A stretch of 64,000 nucleotides of DNA from Pelomonas cellulosilytica (GTDB lineage Bacteria; Pseudomonadota; Gammaproteobacteria; Burkholderiales; Burkholderiaceae_C): positions 62,001-126,000 of the forward strand of contig NZ_JAJTWU010000001.1 in the NCBI RefSeq assembly GCF_021353265.1, read 5' to 3'. Below, piece by piece: positions 1-8,475 of the stretch (within the stretch, counting starts at the first letter, position 1; the number at the start of each line of letters is the position of its first letter). A model generated the notes under the pieces. The model saw only the letters and a list, made by a program, of their open reading frames with translations. It ran no database searches and was not told the origin of the DNA. Both the position numbers and the translations under genes were made by a program.

Positions 1-134
1 TCGTAGAACGCGTAGCGACCGAGCCCGGCCTTTTGCGTCAGCACGAGGAAGCGGCCGGGAAAGATGATGTCCGTGTCGATGTCGGCGTCGGGCATCGGCG
101 CCGCGACGGAGCGCAGGGTCGTGAAGGCTTGCAT
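1..134 (-). CDS. leuD: 3-isopropylmalate dehydratase small subunit (LeuD), N-terminal part only
   Basis: Only the first ~44 codons are inside the window; the gene runs off the left edge. The N-terminus reads [20 protein letters not shown] followed by TDIIFPGRFL, which is the characteristic opening of the LeuD/aconitase swivel-domain subunit. The ATG overlaps the leuC stop by one base (TGATG), so the two subunits are translationally coupled, as is usual for the LeuCD heterodimer that isomerises 2- to 3-isopropylmalate. Because the pair sits in a catabolic region beside an IclR regulator, it may be a second copy with another hydratase substrate, such as maleate or an alkylmaleate. That is inference. 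Confidence 0.85.
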   Translation of the reverse strand, partial: MQAFTTLRSVAAPMPDADIDTDIIFPGRFLVLTQKAGLGRYAFY

Positions 135-1552
135 CAGGCGGGAGTTCGTTCGCGCGGGTCGGCCAGGTGGCCAGCAATGGCGCTGGCTGCGGCTGTGGCG
201 GGGCTGACGAGATGGGTGCGGGCGCCCGCACCCTGGCGGCCCTCGAAGTTGCGGTTGCTCGTACTGGCGCAGCGCTCGCCGGGCTGCAGGCGGTCGTCGT
301 TCATTGCGACGCACAGCGAGCAGCCGGGCGCGCGCCATTCGAAGCCGGCGGCAGTGAAGAGCCGGTCGAGGCCCTCGTCAACAGCCTGGCGGGCCACCTG
401 AGCGGAGCCCGGCACGACGATGGCTCTTACGTGAGCGGCCTTGTGGCGGCCCTGCAGCTGCGCGGCGGCAGCGCGCAAGTCCTCGATGCGGCTGTTGGTG
501 CAGGAGCCGATGAAGACATGGTCGAGGCGCACGTCCTGCAGCGCGGTGCCGGGGCGCAGGCCCATGTAGTCGAGTGCGCGGGCGATCTTGCGTGCGGCGG
601 CCTCGTCGGTCGCCTGACTCGGGTCTGGCACGCGGCCGTCGATGGCCAGCGCCTGGTCGGGGCTGGTACCCCAGGTCACGTGCGGTGCCAGCGCGGTAGC
701 GTCGATGTCGAGGCTGCGGTCGAAGGGCGCGCCGGCGTCGCTGTGCAGCGTGCGCCAGTGGTCCAGCGCCTGTTCCCACAGCGCGCCGCGAGGCGCCAGC
801 GGCCGGCCCTCCAGCCAGGCGAAGGTGCGGTCGTCCGGGGCTATGAGGCCACTGCGGGCGCCGGCTTCGATGCTCATGTTGCACACCGTCATGCGCTCGG
901 CCATCGACATGGCCTCGACGGTGTCACCGCAGAACTCGATCGTGTGGCCCACGGCGCCCGATGCACCGAGCCTGCCTATGATGGCCAGCACGACGTCCTT
1001 GGCAGTGACGCCTGCCGGCAGCGCGCCGGTCACGCGCACCCGCAGGTTGCGGGCGCGGCGCTGGCGCAGCGTCTGCGTGGCCAGCACGCATTCCACCTCG
1101 CTCGCGCCAATGCCAAAGGCCAGCGCGCCGAAGGCGCCATGTGTGGAGGTGTGCGAATCGCCGCAGACCAGCGTGATGCCCGGCAGCGTAAAGCCCTGTT
1201 CCGGCCCGATGACGTGGACGATGCCGTGGCGTTGGTCGTTCAGAGGGATGTAGTTAAGGCCGGTGGCGGTGGTATTGCGCTCAAGCAGCGCGACCTGCTC
1301 GCGGGCCAGTGGGTCGGCGATGGGCTGGTCACGGTGTCGTGTGGGCACGGCATGGTCGGCCACGGCCAGCTGCGTCTCGCGGCGGCGCACCGGCAGGCCG
1401 CGCAGCCGCAGGCCCTCGAAGCTCTGCGGGCTGCTGACCTCGTGCAGCATCTGGCGGTCGATGTAGACCAGCGCCGTCGTGTCGCCCCGCTCGTCGCGTT
1501 CTTCGGTGACGACATGTGAGGTCCAGAGCTTGTCGTAGAGGGTCTGCGTCAT
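134..1552 (-). CDS. leuC: 3-isopropylmalate dehydratase large subunit (LeuC) or LeuC-like hydratase
   Basis: 472 aa, the normal LeuC length (~465-475), from the ATG that gives [10 protein letters not shown]. The frame stays open 28 codons further upstream, but those residues do not resemble LeuC. Visible family signatures are [20 protein letters not shown] and the three [4Fe-4S] ligands in GSCTNSR and CSLC near the C-terminus. It binds the iron-sulfur cluster and catalyses reversible dehydration/hydration together with LeuD. The subfamily is close to leucine-pathway LeuC by eye, but leuB and leuA are not visible. The IclR gene upstream and the amidohydrolase beyond it leave open a catabolic role, since maleate hydratases also belong to this family. 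Subfamily assignment needs a phylogeny. Confidence 0.85.
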   Translation of the reverse strand: MTQTLYDKLWTSHVVTEERDERGDTTALVYIDRQMLHEVSSPQSFEGLRLRGLPVRRRETQLAVADHAVPTRHRDQPIADPLAREQVALLERNTTATGLNYIPLNDQRHGIVHVIGPEQGFTLPGITLVCGDSHTSTHGAFGALAFGIGASEVECVLATQTLRQRRARNLRVRVTGALPAGVTAKDVVLAIIGRLGASGAVGHTIEFCGDTVEAMSMAERMTVCNMSIEAGARSGLIAPDDRTFAWLEGRPLAPRGALWEQALDHWRTLHSDAGAPFDRSLDIDATALAPHVTWGTSPDQALAIDGRVPDPSQATDEAAARKIARALDYMGLRPGTALQDVRLDHVFIGSCTNSRIEDLRAAAAQLQGRHKAAHVRAIVVPGSAQVARQAVDEGLDRLFTAAGFEWRAPGCSLCVAMNDDRLQPGERCASTSNRNFEGRQGAGARTHLVSPATAAASAIAGHLADPRERTPA

Positions 1553-1657
1553 GAACGGAAAGGGCGGCTCATCATGGCGTGCAGTGTGCAAGCCGGGCGC
1601 CTGCCCGCCATGCGGGGCTGCGTGGCTGTTCGCCACGTGGATGCCGCTGGATTGCGC

Positions 1658-2518
1658 TCAGGTCAGGGCAAGGTCGGTCCGCGTGCTGCGGGGCGCCACC
1701 TGACGCGACGCTGGCGACTTGGCCGCGGCGTCTGGTGCTGCCATCTGGTCGCGCGTCAGTTCCTCCGATATGGCGGCTGCGGCGGCCTTAAGGTCCAGCA
1801 CATAGCGCTGCACGGCGTCGGCCATCGGCATGGCCGACGAGAAGAACACCAATGCCATCGCACCCACCACGCGCGGGCCCTCGAAGACGGGCACGGCGAT
1901 GGACGAGGTCTTGCGCGGTACGGCCGAGTGCGGGTTGCGGTCGCAGGTGGCATAGCCGTCAGCGCGGATGCGCTGCACCAGCTTGTCGCCCTTGAACATT
2001 TCCAGCATGTGGCTGCGCCGCTCCAGCGTCTCCAGTCCGGCCAGCATGCTCAGCCGGTCATCGTCCGGCACATGGGCCAGGTAGGCATGGCCGGAGGCGC
2101 ATTCCAGCATCGGCAGCGTGTAACCGGGCTCGTAGTTGCAGAAGCTCAGCGAGGTCTCGCTGTGCGTGGAGTCCCGCACCATCATGCTCTGGCCCACGTG
2201 CGTGACTAGCGACACCGGCCAGGACTGCTTGCGCGTCAGCGCCACCATGTGCGGCCGTGCGCGGATCAGCAGGTTGCCGGTCTCGCGATAGCCTACGGCC
2301 AGCGTCTGCACCAGCTGCGTGGCGCGGTAGTGCTTGCGAGAGGGTTCGCACTCGATGAGGCCCTCGTACAACAGTGTCTGGATGATGCGGAAGGTCGTCG
2401 GGTAGGGCAGCTCAACCCCGCGGGCTATCTCCATCAATGACAGCGAACCATGCCGGTTGATGCACTGGAGCACCGCGATGCTGCGGCTGACAGCGCGGAT
2501 GGGGACGCCTCTTTCCAT
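1658..2518 (-). CDS. IclR family transcriptional regulator
   Basis: 286 aa with the start chosen at MERGVPIRAVSRSIAVLQ because AGAGGA lies just upstream; the longer open frame reads into noncoding sequence. The N-terminal winged helix-turn-helix (residues ~10-65, containing SLMEIARGVELPYPTTFRII) is followed by the IclR effector-binding domain, then a low-complexity basic tail. It is clearly paralogous to the regulator at 21633-22448, sharing the PIR-VSRSIAVLQ and PYPTTFRIIQTL blocks. It lies upstream of leuCD on the same strand and is divergent from the isochorismatase-family gene, so it probably controls one or both; the effector is unknown. Confidence 0.88.
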   Translation of the reverse strand: MERGVPIRAVSRSIAVLQCINRHGSLSLMEIARGVELPYPTTFRIIQTLLYEGLIECEPSRKHYRATQLVQTLAVGYRETGNLLIRARPHMVALTRKQSWPVSLVTHVGQSMMVRDSTHSETSLSFCNYEPGYTLPMLECASGHAYLAHVPDDDRLSMLAGLETLERRSHMLEMFKGDKLVQRIRADGYATCDRNPHSAVPRKTSSIAVPVFEGPRVVGAMALVFFSSAMPMADAVQRYVLDLKAAAAAISEELTRDQMAAPDAAAKSPASRQVAPRSTRTDLALT

Positions 2519-2739
2519 GATGTCCTCTTGTGCCCTTGCGGGAGGGGGGGAATGAAAGTTCGGGATCGCCGGTCGGCGCGCGCCGCGGAAGGCGGACGCT
2601 TGTCGCGAAAACGTAATGTCGATCAGCGCATTTCGTGCCGGAGGTGGGAAATCCCGGGGATGTTGAGTGCTATCCACCTGCTGAACACGCGCGGAGCCCG
2701 CGGTCTTCGCACCGGTGCCCCGCGCCTAAATTGCGCGCC

Positions 2740-3375
2740 ATGACAGCCTCCCTCCAGGACGATTACGAGCGCGCCGGCTTCGGCGGCACGCTGCCTTTCG
2801 GACAACGCCCGGCGCTGCTCGTCATCGACGTCGTGCAGGCCTATGTGCAACCCGACAGCCCACTGTATGCGCAGGGCTTCGTCGATGCGCTGGCGCCCAA
2901 CATCCGTCTCATCGACGCCGCACGCGCCGCTGGCGTGCCTGTCATCTTCACGAACGTCGTCTATGGCGCCGAAGGCCGCGACGGCGGCCTTTTCTATCGC
3001 AAGGTGCCGGCGCTGCGCAGTTTCCTCAAGGGCTCGCCGCTGGGAGCTTTTCCCGCAGGCATCGAGCCGCTTTCGGACGAGGTCGTCGTGAGCAAGCAGT
3101 ACGCCTCGGCGTTCTGTGGCACGTCGCTGGCCGCGACGCTTGTGTCCATGGGCATCGACACGGTATTGGTCACTGGCTATTCGACGTCGGGTTGCGTACG
3201 CGCGACGGCGCTGGACGCGCTGCAGAACGGCTTCGCGCCGTTTGTCGTGCGCGAGGCCTGCGGCGAGCGCGACCCGCGGCCGCAAGAGGCCAACTTGTTC
3301 GACCTGCAGGCCAAGTACGCCGAGGTCGTCAGTGAGGCCGAGGCCAGGGCCCTGATCGCGCGCACGGCGTCCTGA
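2740..3375 (+). CDS. Isochorismatase-family cysteine hydrolase (N-carbamoylsarcosine/maleamate amidase-like)
   Basis: 211 aa. The opening GFGGTLPFGQRPALLVIDVV is typical of the N-carbamoylsarcosine amidohydrolase branch, which also contains maleamate amidohydrolase NicF. The catalytic triad is visible as D30 (LLVIDVV), K119 (VVSKQYASAF) and C152 (YSTSGCVRAT). It is a soluble cytoplasmic amidase; the substrate cannot be read from sequence. It is transcribed divergently from the IclR gene and overlaps the downstream SGNH gene by one base (TGATG). If it is a maleamate amidase, the neighbouring LeuCD-like enzyme could act on maleate; this is a hypothesis. Confidence 0.85.
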   Translation: MTASLQDDYERAGFGGTLPFGQRPALLVIDVVQAYVQPDSPLYAQGFVDALAPNIRLIDAARAAGVPVIFTNVVYGAEGRDGGLFYRKVPALRSFLKGSPLGAFPAGIEPLSDEVVVSKQYASAFCGTSLAATLVSMGIDTVLVTGYSTSGCVRATALDALQNGFAPFVVREACGERDPRPQEANLFDLQAKYAEVVSEAEARALIARTAS

Positions 3376-4238
3376 TGGCCGCCCGCCGGATCGCTGGTGC
3401 GTGGGCGCCCGTGCTGGGTGGCGTACTGGCCTGGGCGCTGCTCGGCGCCACGCCGCTGCCGGTTCAAGCCCAGCTCAAACCCTCCGCCACGTATGTGGCC
3501 ATGGGGAGTTCCTTCGCGGCGGGTCCCGGCCTACTGCCCTACGAGACCGGGTCGCCAATGCGTTGCGCGCGGTCCACGAGGAACTACGCCCATCTGTTGG
3601 CCGCCCGGCGCGAGCTGGTGCTCAAGGATGTGAGTTGTAGTGGTGCGACGACCGCGGCGGTGCTCGCGCCGTGGCGTGACGAGCCCGCGCAGATCGATGC
3701 GGTCGGTTCTGCGACGCGATGGGTCACGGTGACCGTGGGCGGCAACGACGTGGGCTACATCGGCGGGTTGATTGAGGCATCGTGCCAACAGCTGCTGGCG
3801 CAGGGTCGACAACCCGCACCACGCTGCCACTCACTGGGCGGCGCAGGTGACGACGCGGCTTTTGAAGCCCTGGAGCGCTCATTGCGCGACATTGCCGTGG
3901 CAGTGCGCCAGCGCGCGCCGCAGGCGACGCTGGTTTGGGTGGACTATCCCGTTGTTCTGCCGGTCGAAGGCGGCTGCGAGCAGGCCCCGCTGTCACCAGA
4001 CCAGGCAAGGGAAGCCCATCGCCTTGCGGCACGCCTGGAGGCGGTCACCGCACGGGTCGCCCAGGACAGCGGCTCGCTGCTCCTGCGTGCGTCGAGCCTA
4101 TCGCTCGGGCATGACGTCTGCTCCGTGATGCCCTGGATGTGGGGCTATCCGGCGCCCGCTGGCGGTGCGCCCTATCACCCGAACGCGCAAGGCATGGCCG
4201 CCGTAGCCGACGCGCTGGACCGGTTGCTGCGGCGCTGA
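3375..4238 (+). CDS. Secreted SGNH/GDSL-type hydrolase
   Basis: 287 aa with a signal peptide (hydrophobic residues 10-30, cleavage near VQA). Block I is GSSFAAG rather than GDSxxxG, so the nucleophile is the second serine, S46; block III is VTVGGNDVG, and the terminal catalytic H lies in PYHPNAQG. The pattern resembles Streptomyces-type secreted lipases/esterases. The exported location suggests hydrolysis of an ester outside the cytoplasm, possibly releasing the substrate for the catabolic genes. It is translationally coupled to the isochorismatase-family gene and converges on the minus-strand gene train that ends 12 bases away. Confidence 0.8.
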   Translation: MAARRIAGAWAPVLGGVLAWALLGATPLPVQAQLKPSATYVAMGSSFAAGPGLLPYETGSPMRCARSTRNYAHLLAARRELVLKDVSCSGATTAAVLAPWRDEPAQIDAVGSATRWVTVTVGGNDVGYIGGLIEASCQQLLAQGRQPAPRCHSLGGAGDDAAFEALERSLRDIAVAVRQRAPQATLVWVDYPVVLPVEGGCEQAPLSPDQAREAHRLAARLEAVTARVAQDSGSLLLRASSLSLGHDVCSVMPWMWGYPAPAGGAPYHPNAQGMAAVADALDRLLRR

Positions 4239-4250
4239 TGGCGCTGGCGA

Positions 4251-5147
4251 TCAGCGGCTGGCGCCAGGCGAGCAATGCAGCTCGTCCAGCAGTGCGTTGA
4301 AGCCGGCGGCGTCTTCCAGAAACAGCGCATGCCCGGCCTGCGGGAATGTCGCCACGCGGGCCGTCGGCAATGCAGCGCGCAGCTGCCGGGCGACGGGCTC
4401 GGACACGATGGCGTCGCGGCCGCCGAGCGCTAGCGTCACGTGCTGCTGGGCGAGCTGGGGCAGCAGGTCGGCATTCGCCCCGGCGCCTCGCACGGCCACC
4501 GCACTGTCCAGGTACGGGCCCCCACGCAATGAGGCGGCCGTGAGCTGGCTGCGCAGGCCGGCGTCCACGCCGGCGCCGAACACTAATTGGGCCGTGCGCT
4601 CGGCGCCGGAGATGGCCTGTGCGAGGTCCAGCGCTACTGGGCGCGGCGGCTTTGCCGACGACGCATCCGGCGCGGCCAGCAGGCCGGCGGGTGAAGCCAC
4701 CAGCACCAGGCCCGCGATGGGCACCTCCGGGTGCAGGCGCAGGAAGTCCATCGCCACGTTGCCGCCGAACGACCAGGCCACCACCAGCGGTTTCACGAGC
4801 CCGCTGGCCTGGATGACTGCAGCCATGTCGTCGGCCCAAGGGCGGGCGTTGTCGTAGGCCGCAGCCTGCCAGGGCTGGCCAGAATTGCCATGGCCGCGCA
4901 GGTCGTATGCGACCAGGTGGCAGTGCTTCGCCAGATCGGCGCCGAACTGCGCCGACCAGCTCAAGTAGCTCTGCCGGAAGCCGTGCAGGAACAGCACGCC
5001 GGGCTTGCCCGGTTCGCCCTTCTGGACGACGTTGAGCGGCACGCCGCCGTGGCCGGCGACCGTGCCGAAGCGGGCGCCGTCGAACGCCTGGGCCTGGGTG
5101 GCGGCGGTCAGAGTGGTCAAGGCGGCGGTCAGCAGCAGGCGTTTCAT
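4251..5147 (-). CDS. Secreted alpha/beta hydrolase
   Basis: 298 aa with an N-terminal signal sequence (LLLTAALTTLTAATQAQA). The fold is supported by the oxyanion motif LFLHGFRQSY, the nucleophile elbow VAWSFGGN (S126), the acid-containing strand LALGGRDAIV and the catalytic histidine in QAGHALFLED. It is an esterase- or lactonase-type enzyme of unknown substrate, probably periplasmic. It is the last gene of the minus-strand train, 10 bases downstream of the two-domain beta-lactamase-fold protein. Confidence 0.82.
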   Translation of the reverse strand: MKRLLLTAALTTLTAATQAQAFDGARFGTVAGHGGVPLNVVQKGEPGKPGVLFLHGFRQSYLSWSAQFGADLAKHCHLVAYDLRGHGNSGQPWQAAAYDNARPWADDMAAVIQASGLVKPLVVAWSFGGNVAMDFLRLHPEVPIAGLVLVASPAGLLAAPDASSAKPPRPVALDLAQAISGAERTAQLVFGAGVDAGLRSQLTAASLRGGPYLDSAVAVRGAGANADLLPQLAQQHVTLALGGRDAIVSEPVARQLRAALPTARVATFPQAGHALFLEDAAGFNALLDELHCSPGASR

Positions 5148-5157
5148 GGCGTGAGGC

Positions 5158-7491
5158 TCAACGGGCGTCGCGGCACTGGCGCGCCACAGTGGTGACGAGG
5201 TTGGGTACGAGTGAGTCGTCCCAGTCGAAGGTGCCGGCGCCTAGGCGCACGATGACTAGGTTCTCGGCTGGCGAGGCGTACACGCGCTGGGCGCCGGAGC
5301 CGTCGAACAGCACCATGTCGCTGGCCAGGAACGGCGCTTTCGCCGGCACGGTGGCCTTCGTCGCGCTGTTGTAGGCGCGCTGTGGTGCGTGCGGGCTGGC
5401 GATCCAGAGCTGGTAGCCGTAGTTCGGGTTGGCGGGGCTGGGAGTGGCCATGGCTTTCACCCAGCGCGCGTCCACGACCTGGCGGCCGTCCACGCGGCCC
5501 TGTTGCACGAACAGCAGCCCCAGGCGTACCCAGTCCTCCGGTCGCGCGAACAACGCGCTGGACGTTCGGGCCAGGCCACCGGGATGGTCCAGCGTCACGT
5601 AGGCGTCCTGCGCGCCGAGCGGCTGCCACAGGCGTTTGGACAGGTAGTCGGCATAGCGCTTGCCGGTGGCGCGCTCGATGATGAGGCCCAGCAGCTGCGA
5701 GATGCCGCTGGCGTAGTTGAAGCGGCTGCCGGGGGCATCGGCCAGCGTGGCGGCCAGTGGCACGGCGGTGCTGTCGGCGCCGTAGAGCGCCCGGCTGTAG
5801 GCGGAGCCCGGCGTGAGGTCGAAGTGCAGCGGGGCCAGGCCGCTGGCCATCTGCAGCATCTGCTCCACGGTGATCGCACCACGCGGGTCGCCAGCCCATT
5901 CCTTGAGCCAGCGGGACACGGGGGTCTGCAGGCTCGGGATGGCGCCGTCGGCGATGGCCTGGCCCACCAGCAGGCCCAGCACCGACTTGTGCATGGACGC
6001 CGGTTCGGCGCGGGTGTCGGGACCGAAGCCGCTGGCGTAGTACTCGTACTCCACCGCCCCATCGCGCCAGACCAGGAAGCTGTAGCTCTTCACGCGCTGG
6101 ATCTCGGCCAGCGCCGGTGCCAGCGTCGTGTCGTTCAGGCAGGCGCTGACGCGGCGCGGCAGCGGCGTGGCCGCGCCGCCGGCCACGCGCTCGGCGGGCC
6201 ATTGCTGCGGCTGGTCCAGGTCCAGCAGCGAAGGGCTGCGCGGGTCCGGGCGGTTGGCCATGCGCCAGTCGTAGAGCCAACCCCAGTCGGCGTGGCGCTC
6301 GGGGTGGAGTGCCGCGTAGAGCAGGTTGGGCAGAGCCTGGTCACGCCAGGCGGGCGAGGGCTTGCCGACGCGCAGGATCAGCAACTGTTCGCTGGGGATC
6401 AGTGCGAGCTGCAGGCCACCGGCGCCGCTCAGGTAGAACAGGTCCGGCGCCAGTGCCGGCACGAGGCTGGCCTTCTGCGCGGCGCTGGCGCGGTACAGCC
6501 GCGGCTCCAGCCAGGCCGAGCCCAGCGCGAGCTGGAAGCCGAAACTGGCATTGGCCGCCGAGGGCTTCCGCATCTCCTGCACGAAGGCTTCGCTGAGTAT
6601 TCGCTGGCCGCGCCAGGTGCCGCCGTCCAGCAGCATCTGGCCCACGCGCGCCCAGTCGCGCGGTACGCTCCAGGCGCAGCAGTAGGGCATTGCGCGGCCG
6701 CCTTCGCGGTCCATCAGCAACTCGGCGCCACTGGCCCCCAGTGGTTTCCACAGCCGCTGGCCGACGTAGTCGAGGTAGGGCGTGCCGGTGGCGCGCTCGA
6801 TGACGAGGCCCAGTGCCTGCAGGTTCTCGTTGTCGTAGGCGAAGTCGGTCCCCGGCGGATAGGCCAGCGGTGCTGTCCTGACAATCTCCTCGACGTCCGA
6901 GCCGTAATGCAGTTGCATGTATCGGCTGGCGGGGTCGGTGCTCGGCGCGGTGCGAAAGCCGCCGCTCATCGTCAGCAACTGACGCAGCGTGATGGCCTCG
7001 CGCGCGTCGCCCCGCCATTCGGGCAGCCAGCGCGAGGCGGGCAGGTCCACCGAGGCGATCTTGCCGTCGGTCACCGCCGCACCTAGCGACGCGGCGGCCA
7101 GTGTCTTCGCGAAGCTGTGCGAGCTGAACTGCGTGCTCGCATCGGTGCCGCCGAAGTAGCGCTCGGCCTGCACGACGCCTTTGTGGATGACGATCAGCGC
7201 CTGGCCGTTGCTGGCCTGCACGTACTGCGCGGCTTCGTCCAGCGCTTGGGCGGGGACGGTGGTCTTGCCGGGCTGGGCCGCCGGCAGGAAGGGCCCGGGC
7301 TGGCTGGCCAGCGGCGCTAGCGGCTTGTACCAGTCCTTGGGTGGCAGCATGCGGTCCGCCGGCGGCAAGTCGACGCGCTGCCAGAACGATGCGTTGCGCG
7401 CGTCGCGGGGCGGCGCCGTCTGCGCGAGCGCGGCGCCGGCCATCAGCAGGGCCAGGCCGGTGAGCGGAGCCAGGCGATGAACGCGCATCAT
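5158..7491 (-). CDS. Tandem two-domain beta-lactamase-fold serine hydrolase
   Basis: 777 aa, about twice the size of a single class C beta-lactamase/esterase-fold protein, with a signal peptide ending near ALAQ. Domain 1 (~residues 85-400) has the SxxK pair S126/K129 (HSFAKTL) and a YxN at Y219 (AYDNEN). Domain 2 (~455-777) has S499/K502 (ASMHKSV) and a YxS at Y593 (NYASG). The halves align along their length, including LPEWRGD-REAITL versus LKEWAGDPRGAIT. Both nucleophile motifs are kept, so both may be active as esterases or peptidases of the 6-aminohexanoate-dimer hydrolase/EstB type. It overlaps the DUF1838 gene by 4 bases (ATGA). Probably periplasmic; substrate unknown. Confidence 0.82.
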   Translation of the reverse strand: MMRVHRLAPLTGLALLMAGAALAQTAPPRDARNASFWQRVDLPPADRMLPPKDWYKPLAPLASQPGPFLPAAQPGKTTVPAQALDEAAQYVQASNGQALIVIHKGVVQAERYFGGTDASTQFSSHSFAKTLAAASLGAAVTDGKIASVDLPASRWLPEWRGDAREAITLRQLLTMSGGFRTAPSTDPASRYMQLHYGSDVEEIVRTAPLAYPPGTDFAYDNENLQALGLVIERATGTPYLDYVGQRLWKPLGASGAELLMDREGGRAMPYCCAWSVPRDWARVGQMLLDGGTWRGQRILSEAFVQEMRKPSAANASFGFQLALGSAWLEPRLYRASAAQKASLVPALAPDLFYLSGAGGLQLALIPSEQLLILRVGKPSPAWRDQALPNLLYAALHPERHADWGWLYDWRMANRPDPRSPSLLDLDQPQQWPAERVAGGAATPLPRRVSACLNDTTLAPALAEIQRVKSYSFLVWRDGAVEYEYYASGFGPDTRAEPASMHKSVLGLLVGQAIADGAIPSLQTPVSRWLKEWAGDPRGAITVEQMLQMASGLAPLHFDLTPGSAYSRALYGADSTAVPLAATLADAPGSRFNYASGISQLLGLIIERATGKRYADYLSKRLWQPLGAQDAYVTLDHPGGLARTSSALFARPEDWVRLGLLFVQQGRVDGRQVVDARWVKAMATPSPANPNYGYQLWIASPHAPQRAYNSATKATVPAKAPFLASDMVLFDGSGAQRVYASPAENLVIVRLGAGTFDWDDSLVPNLVTTVARQCRDAR

Positions 7492-8450
7492 TTCGGCGCG
7501 CGCGGCGGCGCCGGCTGTTGGTCGTGGGCGTAGCGCTCGAGGCTAGACAGACTGGGCCCTTCGACCTTCTCGGGCGCGACGAGGTACTTGGGATAGCGGC
7601 TCTTCACGCGCTCGATGACGTCCTTGGCGTGGAAGTCCAGCGTCTCGTGCGAGGACATGCGGCCGGTGTAGAGGATGTGGCCGGGGGCCTGGTCCATCAG
7701 CATCCAGGGCAGCCACGGCGTCACGCGGTTCCACACGCCGTGATAGGGGATATGCCCAAGGCTAGAGTCCTCCAGGTCGCTGCGGCGGATGACGTAGCGG
7801 AACATCTCCGACACGCGCGTCATCTTGCCGGGCGACTCGCGTGGCCACTTCTCGGGCTGCATGGCGCTGGGGTAGTAGAGGTGAACGTCGGATTCCAGGC
7901 CTACGGTCTCGGCGTCCAGCAGGCTCCAGTTGCGCAGGAAGGGCCGGCGCGGACGGGTTTCCTTGTTCAGGCCGCCATAGCTGGGTGGCTGCGGGAAGTA
8001 GTCGGAGATCACGTAGTTGTACGGGTCGTTGGCTACGTCCACCACCTTCACTCGCTCGCCGGTGTACGGGTTGTCCCACTCGTCCATCAGCTCGCCGGTC
8101 TCCAGGTTGCGATAGAACACGACCTCGCGGCACAGGCGCTGGTAGCTGTCGTCCGGCTGGCGCACAACGCGGATGGTGCTGAACACCTCGAAGCGCATCA
8201 GCGGGCGCAGCTTCTCGCCGTCACGCACGCCGGCCACGACACCGGAGGCCAGGCCGTAGACGAACTTCTTCGGGTCCGCATGCGCCTCCAGCCGGGCCGA
8301 GACCTCGCGGTTCCAGATCGGGTCGCCGAAGGCCAGCGGGCGACGGTTGGCCGGGGCCGTCTGGGCGGCGGCCACGCCGGTGCCGGCCGCGGCGCCTGCG
8401 AGAGCGGCCAGGCGCAGCGCGCCACGCCTGTTCATGTCGGTGGGGTTCAT
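7488..8450 (-). CDS. DUF1838 family protein, Tat-exported
   Basis: 320 aa. The N-terminus has a twin-arginine signal (NRRGALRLAALAGAAAGTG), so it should be exported folded. The body, with conserved-looking blocks such as RLCREVVFYRNLETGEL, WDNPYTGERV and TGRMSSHETLDF, matches my recollection of the DUF1838 family, which has no established biochemical role. It is embedded in an enzyme-rich catabolic train between an aldehyde dehydrogenase and the tandem hydrolase, which implies a role in processing the same substrate. The family name is recalled rather than computed. Confidence 0.7.
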   Translation of the reverse strand: MNPTDMNRRGALRLAALAGAAAGTGVAAAQTAPANRRPLAFGDPIWNREVSARLEAHADPKKFVYGLASGVVAGVRDGEKLRPLMRFEVFSTIRVVRQPDDSYQRLCREVVFYRNLETGELMDEWDNPYTGERVKVVDVANDPYNYVISDYFPQPPSYGGLNKETRPRRPFLRNWSLLDAETVGLESDVHLYYPSAMQPEKWPRESPGKMTRVSEMFRYVIRRSDLEDSSLGHIPYHGVWNRVTPWLPWMLMDQAPGHILYTGRMSSHETLDFHAKDVIERVKSRYPKYLVAPEKVEGPSLSSLERYAHDQQPAPPRAPK

Positions 8451-8475
8451 GTCGTGGTTCTCCGAAGGGAAGGGG

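Noticed and set aside
167-1519. Open frame of 450 codons on the plus strand opposite leuC
   Set aside because: It is a shadow of the GC-rich leuC gene: low-complexity Ala/Gly/Arg composition, no family resemblance, and leuC shows clear iron-sulfur motifs on the other strand.
5389-7086. Open frame of 565 codons on the plus strand opposite the tandem beta-lactamase-fold gene
   Set aside because: Long antisense frames are common at this GC content; the minus-strand protein has duplicated catalytic motifs and a signal peptide, while this one has none.
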